DNA of 41,577 nt from Gemmatimonadota bacterium (GTDB lineage Bacteria; Gemmatimonadota; Gemmatimonadetes; Longimicrobiales; Gaopeijiaceae): the NCBI GenBank assembly GCA_029879725.1, contig JAOUPR010000028.1, positions 1 through 41,577 on the forward strand, written 5' to 3'. Within the stretch, counting starts at the first letter, position 1. Each line of letters starts with the position of its first letter. A program made the position numbers and the translations under genes. The notes beneath the pieces were generated by a model that saw nothing but the letters and a program-made list of their open reading frames with translations, was not told the origin of the DNA and made no database searches. Of the stretch, positions 16,418 through 24,980 are shown in pieces.

Positions 16418-17811
16418 GAGGCGTCCTTCTGCGACGGAGACGTGCGATAGCCCTTGCGGGCCCACAGGTAATAGACGGGAACGCCGGCGAGCACCATCCC
16501 CAGACCCAGGGCGCTGTCCACCGGCGCGGCCACGACCTGGTTGGCGGTGATGCCGAAGGCGAAGATCGCGAAGATGGCCGGCACCCACGGGTACCCCCAC
16601 ACCGAGTAGTCGCGGGTCACTCCCGGGCGGCGCCTGAGAAGGATCAGCCCCACGGCCATGAGGCCGAAGAAGATCCACTCGGTATAGATGACGCGGGTGA
16701 AGAGGGCACGGTAGGTGCCGGTGAACACCAACACCGAGGACCACACGGCCTGGAGGACGATGGCCCGATGCGGCGTCCCGTGGCGCGGATGCACGCCCGC
16801 CGCCCACGAGAAGAGGAGTCCGTCCCGCGCCATGGCGAAATAGACCCTGGGCCCCGCGAGGATGATCCCCGAGAGGGCCCCGAAGGTGGAGAACACGACC
16901 AGAGCCGACATGGCGGCGCCACCCCCGGATCCGAACACCGCGTCGGCGGCGTCGGCGGCGACACGGTCCGACGAAGCCACAACCTCCATGGGAAGCACGT
17001 ACAGGTACACGGCGTTGAGGGCGATGTAACACACCGTCACCAGGGGGATCCCCACCATCAGGGCGAGGGGGATGGTGCGCCTCGGGTCGCGGGTCTCCTC
17101 GGCGTTGTAGGTGACCATGTGCCACCCTCCGAAGGCGAAGAGGCCCGCCACCAGGGCGAGGGCGAAACCGCCGACCCCGAAAGCGGTCTGGCCGACGCCG
17201 CCCACCCCCGGTCCCGTAGCCCCCCGTGCCGCCTCTCCCGCCAGCACGGCGACCTCGTGGGCCCGCCCCCCGAACGCGAATCCCAGGGCGATGATCGTCG
17301 CGATCGCCACCAGCTTCCCCGCGGTGACGGCCGTCTGCAGCGCGCTTCCCTGGCGGACCCCCAGGTAGTTCACACCGGAGAGCGCCAGCACCGCGCCCAC
17401 CGCCAGCGCGCGGGTACCCGTGTCGCCGAGGGGGAGGAAGAACCCCGCGTACCGGGCGAACACCACCGCGATGGCGGCGATGATGCCCGAGTGCATGGTC
17501 CAGAACATGGCCCATCCCCAGAGGAACCCGAGGGCGGGAGAAAAGGCTTCACGGAGATACACGTAGACGCCGCCCGACTCCGGAAACGTCGAGGCCAGCT
17601 CGGCGCACACCAGGGCCCCGAACAGGGTGAGCACCCCGCACACCAGCCAGACCGCGTAGATCCCCAGAGTGGTGGGCACCTGGCCCGTGATCTCCGAGGG
17701 CTGCACGAAGATGGACGCCCCGATGATGGTCCCCACCACCATGGCGGTGGCGCGGTAGGGCCCGATGGCCCTGCGGAGACCTCCCTCGGGGGAGTTGGCC
17801 TCGTCCATCAT
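16414..17811 (-). CDS. APC-superfamily amino acid permease
   Basis: A 465-residue membrane protein with about 12 helices. The first helix region reads GPYRATAMVVGTIIGASIFV, containing the GxIIGxxIF substrate-binding motif of APC transporters. Later blocks such as FGGWHMVTYNAEETRDPRRT are typical of the LAT/YfnA branch, which moves amino acids. Two tandem ATG codons occur at 17811 and 17808. The ribosome-binding site GAGAGGAGG ends 2 bases before the first, so the second is the likelier start. The gene ends in a 4-base overlap with the amidohydrolase gene. Confidence 0.87.
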   Translation of the reverse strand: MMDEANSPEGGLRRAIGPYRATAMVVGTIIGASIFVQPSEITGQVPTTLGIYAVWLVCGVLTLFGALVCAELASTFPESGGVYVYLREAFSPALGFLWGWAMFWTMHSGIIAAIAVVFARYAGFFLPLGDTGTRALAVGAVLALSGVNYLGVRQGSALQTAVTAGKLVAIATIIALGFAFGGRAHEVAVLAGEAARGATGPGVGGVGQTAFGVGGFALALVAGLFAFGGWHMVTYNAEETRDPRRTIPLALMVGIPLVTVCYIALNAVYLYVLPMEVVASSDRVAADAADAVFGSGGGAAMSALVVFSTFGALSGIILAGPRVYFAMARDGLLFSWAAGVHPRHGTPHRAIVLQAVWSSVLVFTGTYRALFTRVIYTEWIFFGLMAVGLILLRRRPGVTRDYSVWGYPWVPAIFAIFAFGITANQVVAAPVDSALGLGMVLAGVPVYYLWARKGYRTSPSQKDAS

Positions 17812-17915
17812 CCCCTCCTCTCAGAGTTTCGGTGCGCGGAGTTCCGCGAAGCTGACTCGGCCATGGAAGGGCCGTGGGGTTCCCGACCCCCACACTAGAC
17901 GGCGGGGGCTTGCTT

Positions 17916-17933
17916 CGCCACCGGACGGTGGCG
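17916..17933 (+). promoter_or_regulatory. Perfect hairpin in the leader of the sortilin-like gene
   Basis: CGCCACC (17916-17922), loop GGAC, GGTGGCG (17927-17933): a 7-base-pair perfect stem 54 bases before the start codon. No T-run follows. It might be a leader structure or a protein-binding palindrome; function not shown. Confidence 0.3.
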
Positions 17934-17987
17934 CACCTTGGCGATCTCACGACGCCTCCATTCGATTCACCCGGACTCCGGCACCTC

Positions 17988-20900
17988 ATGCGCAACCCGA
18001 CCATCGCGGCCGCACTCGCCCTCGGGCTCCTCCTTCCCACCACCGCGGCCCACGCCCAACAGATCGATCCCTCGGTGTACTCCTCCCTGAGCTGGCGCCA
18101 CGTCGGCCCGGAGGGGAACCGGGCCATCGCGGTGGTGGGTGTTCCCGGAAACCCCCTCATCGCCTTCGTGGGCGCGGCCTCCGGAGGAGTCTGGAAGACC
18201 GAAGACGGCGGGGCGCGCTGGCGTCCCACCTTCGACGACCAGGACGTGCAGTCCATCGGATCGCTGGCCATCGCGCCCACGGCACCGAACGAGGTCTGGG
18301 CCGGCACGGGTGAGACCTTCATCATCCGACCGGCGCTCGCCATGGGGAACGGGATCTACAAGTCCACCGACGGAGGCGAGAGCTGGACCTCCATGGGGCT
18401 GGAGGCCACCGGGCGCATCGGACGGATCGTGATCCACCCCCGTGACGAGGACGTGGTGTACGCCTGCGCCCTGGGGCACTCCTATGCTCCGCAGCGGGAG
18501 CGCGGGATCTACCGGACCACCAACGGCGGCTCCACGTGGGAACAGGTCCTCTTCGCGGACGAGGGGACGGGATGCGCCGATCTGGCCATCGACCCCGACC
18601 GCCCCGACATCCTCTTCGCGGGGATGTGGTCCCTCCAGGTCGACCCCTGGGGCCTCCGCTCCGGTGGCACGGGGGGCGGCGTGTACGTTTCCCGAGACGG
18701 CGGCGACGCGTGGAGCAAGATCACCGGGCGAGGCCTCCCCGGCGCGTCGGCCATGGTCGGGAAGGTCTCGGTGGACATCGCCCGTTCCGATCCGGACCGC
18801 GTGTACGCCCTCCTGGAGCTGGATCACCCCACGCTGTTCCGGTCGGACGACGGAGGACGGAACTGGCGCCTCATGAATCGGGACCACGACCTGGCCGAGC
18901 GCGCCTCGTACTATACGCGGATGCGCGTGGACACCGGCGACCCGGACCGCGTCTACTTCGCCTCCGTGCGCTTCGGGATGACCCAGGACGGCGGCGCCTC
19001 TCTCGTGTCCAACCCACCCCGAGGCGGCGGCGACACACACGACGTGTGGATCGACCCCACCGACCCGGACCGGTTCATGGTGGCCGACGACGGTGGCGCC
19101 AACATCACGCTGAACCGTGGCAAGAGCTTCGAGCGGGTGGTCCTCCCCATCGCCCAGATGTACCACGTGTTCACCGACAACGAGGTGCCCTACAACCTCT
19201 ACGGGAACCGCCAGGACGGATGGTCCTACAAGGGCCCCTCCAACTCTCGCGCGGGGGGGATCACCGTGGGGCACTGGTCGGGTGTGGGCGGGTGCGAGTC
19301 CGGCTTCGCCATCCCCGACACGGCGGCCAACAACGAGGTCTGGTCGGGGTGCTACGACGGGGGGCTGGAGTACTTCGACCCGGCCACGGGCCAGGCCCGC
19401 AACGTGCGCGTGTGGCCGGAAGCAGCGTACGGCTGGCGCCCCGCGGACCTGCGGTATCGCTGGCACTGGACCTTCCCGGTGGTGATCTCCCCCCACGACC
19501 ACAACACCGTCTACGTGGGGAGCCAGCACGTTCACCGCACACGGGACAAGGGGTCGAGCTGGGAGGTGATCAGCCCCGACCTCACCCTGAACGACAAGTC
19601 GAAGCAGCAGAGCTCCGGTGGAATGACCACCGACAACCTCATGACCTTCGACGGATCGGTGCTCTATGCCCTGGCCGAGTCTCCGGTGGAGCAGGGCGTT
19701 CTCTGGTCGGGTAGCAACGACGGGCAGATCCAGGTGAGCCGAGACGGTGGGGAGACGTGGACCAACGTGACGGCCAACCTTCCCGGACTCCCCGAGTACG
19801 GGCAGTTCTCCAACATCGAGCCCTCGCGTTTCGACGCCGGCACGGCATACGCCGCGGTGGACTTCCACCAGATGGGGAACTTCGACCCCTTCATCTACCG
19901 GACCACGGACTACGGAAGATCGTGGCGCCGCATCGACACGGGGATCACCCGCTCGACGTCCTCTTTCGTGCACGTCGTGAAGGAGGACCCTCTCCGGAAG
20001 GGGATGCTCTTCGCGGGCACCGACAACGGAGTGTGGTTCACGCTGGACGACGGAGCGCACTGGATGTCCCTCCGGAACGACCTCCCCGCCGCCCCGGTGT
20101 ACTGGCTCACCGTGCAACCGCACTTCCACGATCTGGTGGTGGGAACGTACGGCCGCGGCTTCTGGATCCTGGACAACATCACCGGCCTCCGCTCCCTCGA
20201 CACGGACTTCATGTCCGCCGAAGCCGCCGTGGCGCCGGTCCTCCCCGCCTATCGTTTCCAGCCCATCCAGGCGCTCAAGAGCACCCCCAGCCACGTCTTC
20301 GGGCAGAATCCGCGCTACGGCGCCGCCATCGACGTGTGGCTCACGGCCGGGGCCGCCGGCCCCATCGAGGTGGACATCGTAGACGGTGAGGGGTCGGTCA
20401 TCCGCACCCTGAAGCAACGCGGCACGCCCGGACTCAACCGCATCCACTGGGACCTGCGGTACGAATCACCCAGGGCTCCGCGCCTGCGCACCCCGCCGCC
20501 GGACATGCCCTGGATCGAGATGGAGGAGGACGGTACCCGCCGCCTCCGCACGTGGGACCTGGATCTCACCGGAGGGCAGATCGGACCGCTGGCCGTGCCG
20601 GGAACGTACACGGCCCGGATCCGGGCGGGCGCACGCGCCCTGGAAACGACGGTGGAGGTGCTCAAGGACCCCAACACCACCGGCACGTTGGAGGATATCC
20701 GCCGCCAGGTCGCCCTCTCCCTCGCCCTGCGTGACGACCTGAACGAGATCGGCGGAATGATCGACCGGCTGGAGTGGATCCGGGAGCAGGTCGAGGATCT
20801 CCAGGAACTGTCCCGCGTGGAAGCCGACGCCGAAGCCGTGGCGGAAGCGGCGGCCGCCTTCCGCGATCGACTCCTCGAGGTGGAGGGGCGGCTCTTCGAC

Positions 20901-21152
20901 ATCAACCTGTCCGGCGCGCGCGAAGACGCCTTCCGCGCTCCCATGAAGCTGTACGGCCGCATGGCCTCCCTGGGGAGCGACCTGGGTCGATTCGGCGCGG
21001 ACTTCGCACCCACGTCCCAGCAGCAGGAGGTCTACGAGGTGCTCCGGGAGCGCCTGAATGAAGCGAAGGTACTCATGGACCGGCTCCTCGACGTGGATCT
21101 TCCCGCGCTGAACGAGCAATTGCGCACCCGGGGGGTTCCCATCATTTCGTAG
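17988..21152 (+). CDS. Large secreted sortilin/VPS10-like BNR-repeat protein
   Basis: A 1,054-residue exported protein. The ATG at 17988 begins a signal peptide (MRNPTIAAALALGLLLPTTA, ending near AHAQQ); the frame stays open to 17874. The body carries about nine copies of the S/T-x-D-x-G-x-x-W Asp-box: KTEDGGARW, KSTDGGESW, RTTNGGSTW, SRDGGDAW, RSDDGGRNW, TRDKGSSW, SRDGGETW, RTTDYGRSW, TLDDGAHW. These form beta-propellers like those of sortilin and sialidases. A beta-sandwich follows (WLTAGAAGPIEVDIV, GTYTARI), then a helical, coiled-coil-rich tail from about residue 900. Such proteins are common in Gemmatimonadota-type genomes and are thought to bind or process extracellular polymers; no catalytic residue can be assigned. 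The ribosome-binding site is weak. Confidence 0.85.
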   Translation: MRNPTIAAALALGLLLPTTAAHAQQIDPSVYSSLSWRHVGPEGNRAIAVVGVPGNPLIAFVGAASGGVWKTEDGGARWRPTFDDQDVQSIGSLAIAPTAPNEVWAGTGETFIIRPALAMGNGIYKSTDGGESWTSMGLEATGRIGRIVIHPRDEDVVYACALGHSYAPQRERGIYRTTNGGSTWEQVLFADEGTGCADLAIDPDRPDILFAGMWSLQVDPWGLRSGGTGGGVYVSRDGGDAWSKITGRGLPGASAMVGKVSVDIARSDPDRVYALLELDHPTLFRSDDGGRNWRLMNRDHDLAERASYYTRMRVDTGDPDRVYFASVRFGMTQDGGASLVSNPPRGGGDTHDVWIDPTDPDRFMVADDGGANITLNRGKSFERVVLPIAQMYHVFTDNEVPYNLYGNRQDGWSYKGPSNSRAGGITVGHWSGVGGCESGFAIPDTAANNEVWSGCYDGGLEYFDPATGQARNVRVWPEAAYGWRPADLRYRWHWTFPVVISPHDHNTVYVGSQHVHRTRDKGSSWEVISPDLTLNDKSKQQSSGGMTTDNLMTFDGSVLYALAESPVEQGVLWSGSNDGQIQVSRDGGETWTNVTANLPGLPEYGQFSNIEPSRFDAGTAYAAVDFHQMGNFDPFIYRTTDYGRSWRRIDTGITRSTSSFVHVVKEDPLRKGMLFAGTDNGVWFTLDDGAHWMSLRNDLPAAPVYWLTVQPHFHDLVVGTYGRGFWILDNITGLRSLDTDFMSAEAAVAPVLPAYRFQPIQALKSTPSHVFGQNPRYGAAIDVWLTAGAAGPIEVDIVDGEGSVIRTLKQRGTPGLNRIHWDLRYESPRAPRLRTPPPDMPWIEMEEDGTRRLRTWDLDLTGGQIGPLAVPGTYTARIRAGARALETTVEVLKDPNTTGTLEDIRRQVALSLALRDDLNEIGGMIDRLEWIREQVEDLQELSRVEADAEAVAEAAAAFRDRLLEVEGRLFDINLSGAREDAFRAPMKLYGRMASLGSDLGRFGADFAPTSQQQEVYEVLRERLNEAKVLMDRLLDVDLPALNEQLRTRGVPIIS

Positions 21153-21177
21153 GAGCCGTTGGTACCGGGCCGCCGCG

Positions 21178-23196
21178 TCAGTCGGTGATGGGGATCCGGA
21201 TGTCGATCCGGGTCCCCTCGCCACCGCTCACCGACAGGGTGGCGTCCAATTGTCTCACCAGGCCGGAGACGAGCGTGGTTCCCAGGCCGTCCCGCCGCTC
21301 GGGGTCCCACTCGCCAGGCATCCCCACTCCGTCGTCCGACACGGTGAGACGTGCCGAGTCCGGGCTCTCCCGGGCGAACTCCACCCGGATCTCGCCCCTC
21401 CGGTCGTCCGGGAATCCGTGTTTGAGCGAGTTGGTCATCAGTTCGTTGAGAATCAGGCCGATGGGCACCGCCTGATCGATATGGAGATCGATGGGGTCGC
21501 ATTCGGTAACGAGCTCGACATGGAGTGGCACATGGGATCGCATGAGTCCCTCCGCGATCCCCGACACGTACTGCCCGGCCTGGACGTGGGCGAGACTGTC
21601 TCCCCGGTAGAGCGTCTCGTGGAACATGGCCATGGCGTGGACCCGTTCTCTCGCCTCATCGAACATCTTCACGGAGCGGGGATCCTCCACCGCCCTGCTC
21701 TGGAGATATAGGAGCGACGAGATCACCTGGAGGTTGTTCTTCACCCGGTGGTGGACCTCCTTCAGGAGAATCTTCTTCTCCTCCAGGGACTCCCGCAATT
21801 CACGCTCCGCCGCCCGCTCCGCGGTGACATCCTGTGTAAGTACGATGGTGTTCTCCTGCCGAGCCCCGGATCGACCCGCGCGGATTCCCCCGGCGATCAC
21901 ATCGGTACGCAGGACGACGGGGTCCGACCCGGGGCCCGAGGCTCGATCCAGTTCCGCCTCGAAGCGGATCGCGGAATCGTCAGAGAGTGTCGCCCCGGGG
22001 ATGACGCGGCGGAGATGCTCGAGAACCGCGCCCAACGACTCCCATCGGGAACCCGCGGGGTCGAACATCTCGACCGCGGCTCCGTTGCGTGAGACGAGCC
22101 CACCCTCGCCGTCGAAGAGTGAGACCCCCACGGGCGCCGTGTCGAAGAGCCGCCGGAAGCGGCGCTCACTGGACACTACCCGTTCCCGCTGACCCCGGAG
22201 TCGCGCGATGAGGAGAACCAGGAAGACGCAGGCGAGTATCCCGGTCGCGGTCAGGACATGGATGGCCAGATGCGGTACGCGAAGGGGAGCGAAGGCCTCG
22301 GAGTGGTCCATCTCAGTGGCCAGGCCGAGATCGAGGTCCGAGTTCCAGAGCCAGGCCCCCACCACCGGTACACCCCGATAGTCGCGGTATCCCTCCGTGT
22401 CGTAGCCCGCCTCGCCACGGAGCGCGGACACCGCCATGAGCGTCAGAGGTCGCCCGGCACCGTCACCGGCCCGACCCATCACGTCTTCCAGTCGGATCGG
22501 GATAAGCCTTCCGCGCTCCCCGTCACCAGGGAACTCGGGTGGCAGTTCGGGGACGAATCGACTGGCGCTCAGGAGGGTCGCCCCAGCATCGAAGGCATAC
22601 GTCTCGCCGGTGGCCCCGATGCGCCCGAGCATGGTGAGGCTCGAGAACGCCCTGTGGGGATCGAACACCAGGGTGACGGAGCCGTTCAACTCCCCACCCT
22701 CCCCGGTGACGGGAACGCGGACCACGAGTCGGCAGACGCCCCCACCGTCCGATTCGATGTGCACGACCCGGTGGAAATCCCCGTGCGGGGGAACGATCAC
22801 GCGCCTCCCGCCCCGGGGGACCACGGGCCTACATCGCGTGTACTCCTCCTTGTTGACCTCGTCGGGACCCAGCGCGAGGAAGACGGTATCGGCAGCCGGG
22901 TTCCTCCCCATGATGGCGCGGATGGCTCGAGCGCGATCGGAGTCGGAGAAGGACCCCGCCGTATCCGGTCGGGGGAAGTCGGCTCGAGCGGCCTCGATAC
23001 GCGCCATCCCGACCTGGGTGGACACCCATCCGAGCATGGCCTCGTGCGACACCGAAAGTACCGTCTGAAGCGACGATCGGATCTGCTCTTCCTGGGCGTC
23101 TATACTCTCCCGTACTCCGATCCGATCGAGTCCCCACAACACCGCCACGAACGGGACCAGCAACAGAACCGAGTTCCTGAAAGAACGAGTGCGCAT
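21178..23196 (-). CDS. Membrane sensor histidine kinase (Cache-PAS-HisKA_2)
   Basis: A 672-residue sensor. Membrane helix 1 is near residues 8-24 (VLLLVPFVAVLWGL). An outer domain of about 270 residues follows, probably a double Cache fold. Helix 2 is LTATGILACVFLVLLIA, then comes a PAS domain (RRFRRLFDTAPVGVSLFDGE onward). The kinase core starts at LKEVHHRVKNNLQVI, where H483 is the likely phosphorylated residue of the HisKA_2 class. The N box is LNELMTNSLKHGF and the G box DDGVGMPG. This class often works with anti-anti-sigma or single-domain regulators. No response regulator gene is adjacent, so it is an orphan here. Its 3' end faces that of the sortilin-like gene, 25 bases away. The ribosome-binding site is weak. 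Confidence 0.88.
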   Translation of the reverse strand: MRTRSFRNSVLLLVPFVAVLWGLDRIGVRESIDAQEEQIRSSLQTVLSVSHEAMLGWVSTQVGMARIEAARADFPRPDTAGSFSDSDRARAIRAIMGRNPAADTVFLALGPDEVNKEEYTRCRPVVPRGGRRVIVPPHGDFHRVVHIESDGGGVCRLVVRVPVTGEGGELNGSVTLVFDPHRAFSSLTMLGRIGATGETYAFDAGATLLSASRFVPELPPEFPGDGERGRLIPIRLEDVMGRAGDGAGRPLTLMAVSALRGEAGYDTEGYRDYRGVPVVGAWLWNSDLDLGLATEMDHSEAFAPLRVPHLAIHVLTATGILACVFLVLLIARLRGQRERVVSSERRFRRLFDTAPVGVSLFDGEGGLVSRNGAAVEMFDPAGSRWESLGAVLEHLRRVIPGATLSDDSAIRFEAELDRASGPGSDPVVLRTDVIAGGIRAGRSGARQENTIVLTQDVTAERAAERELRESLEEKKILLKEVHHRVKNNLQVISSLLYLQSRAVEDPRSVKMFDEARERVHAMAMFHETLYRGDSLAHVQAGQYVSGIAEGLMRSHVPLHVELVTECDPIDLHIDQAVPIGLILNELMTNSLKHGFPDDRRGEIRVEFARESPDSARLTVSDDGVGMPGEWDPERRDGLGTTLVSGLVRQLDATLSVSGGEGTRIDIRIPITD

Positions 23197-23264
23197 CTCG
23201 ATGGTGGGAGTTTGGATGGACGTCTACCCCCACGTATCGACCCCCGGGGGAGGAACTTGACGCT

Positions 23265-23546
23265 TCAGGGCCCGACCATGGGCCGCTCCTTGGCGTCGTG
23301 CGCCCCCAGTGACACGCCGGTCCCGACCCCCGCTCCCAGCGCGATGGCGGTCCCGGCTCCCACGATGGGGAGCACCGCGACGAGCGGAGCGGCGAGCACC
23401 GTCGCGCCGACACCCGCCCAGAGGCCGATCAGGGGTTTGTCCACCAACTTCGTATACCGAAGCTTGGTCCCGACGAAGCTACGCGACTTGATATGGCCGA
23501 AGACGCCCGCCGCGCCTGCGATACCCATGGCGATGAGTCCAAACAT
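23265..23546 (-). CDS. Small glycine/alanine-rich membrane protein, unknown
   Basis: A 93-residue protein with helices at residues 2-16 (FGLIAMGIAGAAGVFG) and 38-73 (glycine-zipper-like LWAGVGATVLAAPLVAVL then GAGTAIALGAGVGTG). A basic segment lies between them (HIKSRSFVGTKLRY). The ATG at 23546 is chosen over an upstream start at 23648 because GGAG lies 9 bases before it and the helix starts at once. The family is unknown to me. Repeated small-residue spacing suggests tight helix packing or oligomer formation. It follows the sensor kinase on the same strand order (kinase upstream reading is separate), 68 bases from it. Confidence 0.6.
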   Translation of the reverse strand: MFGLIAMGIAGAAGVFGHIKSRSFVGTKLRYTKLVDKPLIGLWAGVGATVLAAPLVAVLPIVGAGTAIALGAGVGTGVSLGAHDAKERPMVGP

Positions 23547-23876
23547 CGTGATGTCTCCCGTTGGTGTTGCGAGCATGGAGTCCATGCCTTCCGATCCCCC
23601 TGCCCTACGAGGATAGCGATGACGGAGTTCCGGGACGAGGGCACGCACCGCGTATCCCGCTTGGGAACATCATTTCCCCGCCTGGTCCCCGACCCCACTC
23701 GGCGGAAGATCCGACCTCTCCCATAACTCGTAGATGGCCAACACCTTAGCAACTCCGAGGACACCGGCACGGATATTGCGTCCGTAGCCTTCTCCGAACG
23801 GCCGTGCGCCCCGCCATCCCATCGGATGTGGAGCGCACGTCTCCAGGAAGGCCCGTATCCAAAGAGGAATGTGCAC
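23547..23876. other. 330-base intergenic region without a gene
   Basis: This lies between two divergent genes: the small membrane protein (-) and the first gene of the envelope operon (+). It should hold both promoters. The + gene's ribosome-binding site AGAGGA is at its right end (23862-23868). I looked for paired -35/-10 boxes on both strands and found none convincing. Short frames here do not look coding. Confidence 0.5.
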
Positions 23877-24980
23877 ATGTCACGTCGAAATCGTTCGATG
23901 CGCTGGTATCCGTCCGCACGGTCACTCCGGTTGCTGGCGCTGGCCGCGGTGGTGGGGGTGAACCCGACCTCCGTCTCCGCCCAGAATTCGATGAAGAGCG
24001 ACTGGAGTTTCTCCGCGGGCGCCCTGTTCGACACCAACCCGTTCAAGCTCACCAACGGTCAGAAGAACGACCTGGGATCGGGGCTGGACCGGTTTCTGGA
24101 CATGGACAACGCCAACGACGCCGTGGTCGCCGTGGGGATCGACGCCGTATTCCGCACGAAGCGGTCGCACGGCCGGCGGACGCGCTTCGGCTTCGGTTTC
24201 GACGCCGACGTCCACGCGCTCAACTCGAGCCGGACCCGCTTCTCGGGAGACGTCTTCCTGGCCCAGTCCTTCTCCCGGGCGGACGAGCTGAAGGTCAAGT
24301 TCGGCCTCAACCCGTCGGAGTTCCGGCGGAACTACCTGATGGGAGAGGACGGCACCGGAGCACCCACGTATTCGGAGGGCGTTCTGGACATCCGTACGGG
24401 CTCCATCTCGTACGAGCGTGAACTGTACGACGGGAAGGGAACCGGGCTCGCCATGGAGCTCTCGGGAACGGCTCTGTGGCGGACGACGGCGGACATGCCG
24501 TGGCGGGACCGGACCATGTACGGGGCCGGTATCTCGTTCGACGCGCAACTCAGCAAGGCGGTGGATCTGGAGATCGGGGTGGAGCGGTCTCAGGCGTCGC
24601 ACGACGGTGGCCTCGAGCCCGTGTTCGACGTCCTGACCGGGGTGGACTTCTTCTCGCTCAACCGGGACTTCGTCCAGATGGGGATCGGATCGGAGCTCAG
24701 GTTCGACCTGAACAAGGACGCGAGGCTCTCCCTCGCGTACGAGCGGCGCACCCGTGACTTCGACGCGGCCCTCGGAACCGATCCCGTCTACGGAGACCGG
24801 TTCGACACCCGCTCCGCGGTGTCCGGGGAACTCCGCTACGAGGTATCGAAGGCGGCCGACCTGTTCGTCGGCGGAGCCTACATCGCCCAGGACACCCGGC
24901 GCCCGGCCGGCGGGAACAATACCGACGAGGTCGACTACCGTCGTTCCCAGCTCTCGATCCGTCTCGTGTTCACGCGATGA
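23877..24980 (+). CDS. Outer-membrane beta-barrel protein, first gene of an envelope-polymer operon
   Basis: A 367-residue protein with a signal peptide (basic SRRNRSMRW, then LRLLALAAVVGV, ending near VSAQ). It is followed by alternating amphipathic strands such as WSFSAGALFDTNPF, RTRFGFGFDADVHAL, LELGVERSQ-like segments and a final strand RRSQLSIRLVFTR. The ATG at 23877 is preceded by AGAGGA; the frame is open to 23826. The strands suggest a barrel of roughly 14-18 strands, resembling outer-membrane proteins annotated beside capsule or exopolysaccharide genes (inference). Its stop overlaps the start of the glycerophosphotransferase gene as ATGA. It could be the outer-membrane step of the exported polymer or an unrelated porin. 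Confidence 0.72.
   Translation: MSRRNRSMRWYPSARSLRLLALAAVVGVNPTSVSAQNSMKSDWSFSAGALFDTNPFKLTNGQKNDLGSGLDRFLDMDNANDAVVAVGIDAVFRTKRSHGRRTRFGFGFDADVHALNSSRTRFSGDVFLAQSFSRADELKVKFGLNPSEFRRNYLMGEDGTGAPTYSEGVLDIRTGSISYERELYDGKGTGLAMELSGTALWRTTADMPWRDRTMYGAGISFDAQLSKAVDLEIGVERSQASHDGGLEPVFDVLTGVDFFSLNRDFVQMGIGSELRFDLNKDARLSLAYERRTRDFDAALGTDPVYGDRFDTRSAVSGELRYEVSKAADLFVGGAYIAQDTRRPAGGNNTDEVDYRRSQLSIRLVFTR

Noticed and set aside
15437..17515. Amidohydrolase frame extended to about 690 codons
   Set aside because: The extra N-terminal part is the out-of-frame shadow of the permease gene. The ATG at 16417 with ATGA overlap begins exactly at the metal-binding DFHNH motif.
17967..20447. An 826-codon open frame on the minus strand
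   Set aside because: It mirrors the sortilin-like gene, whose nine Asp-boxes prove the coding strand.
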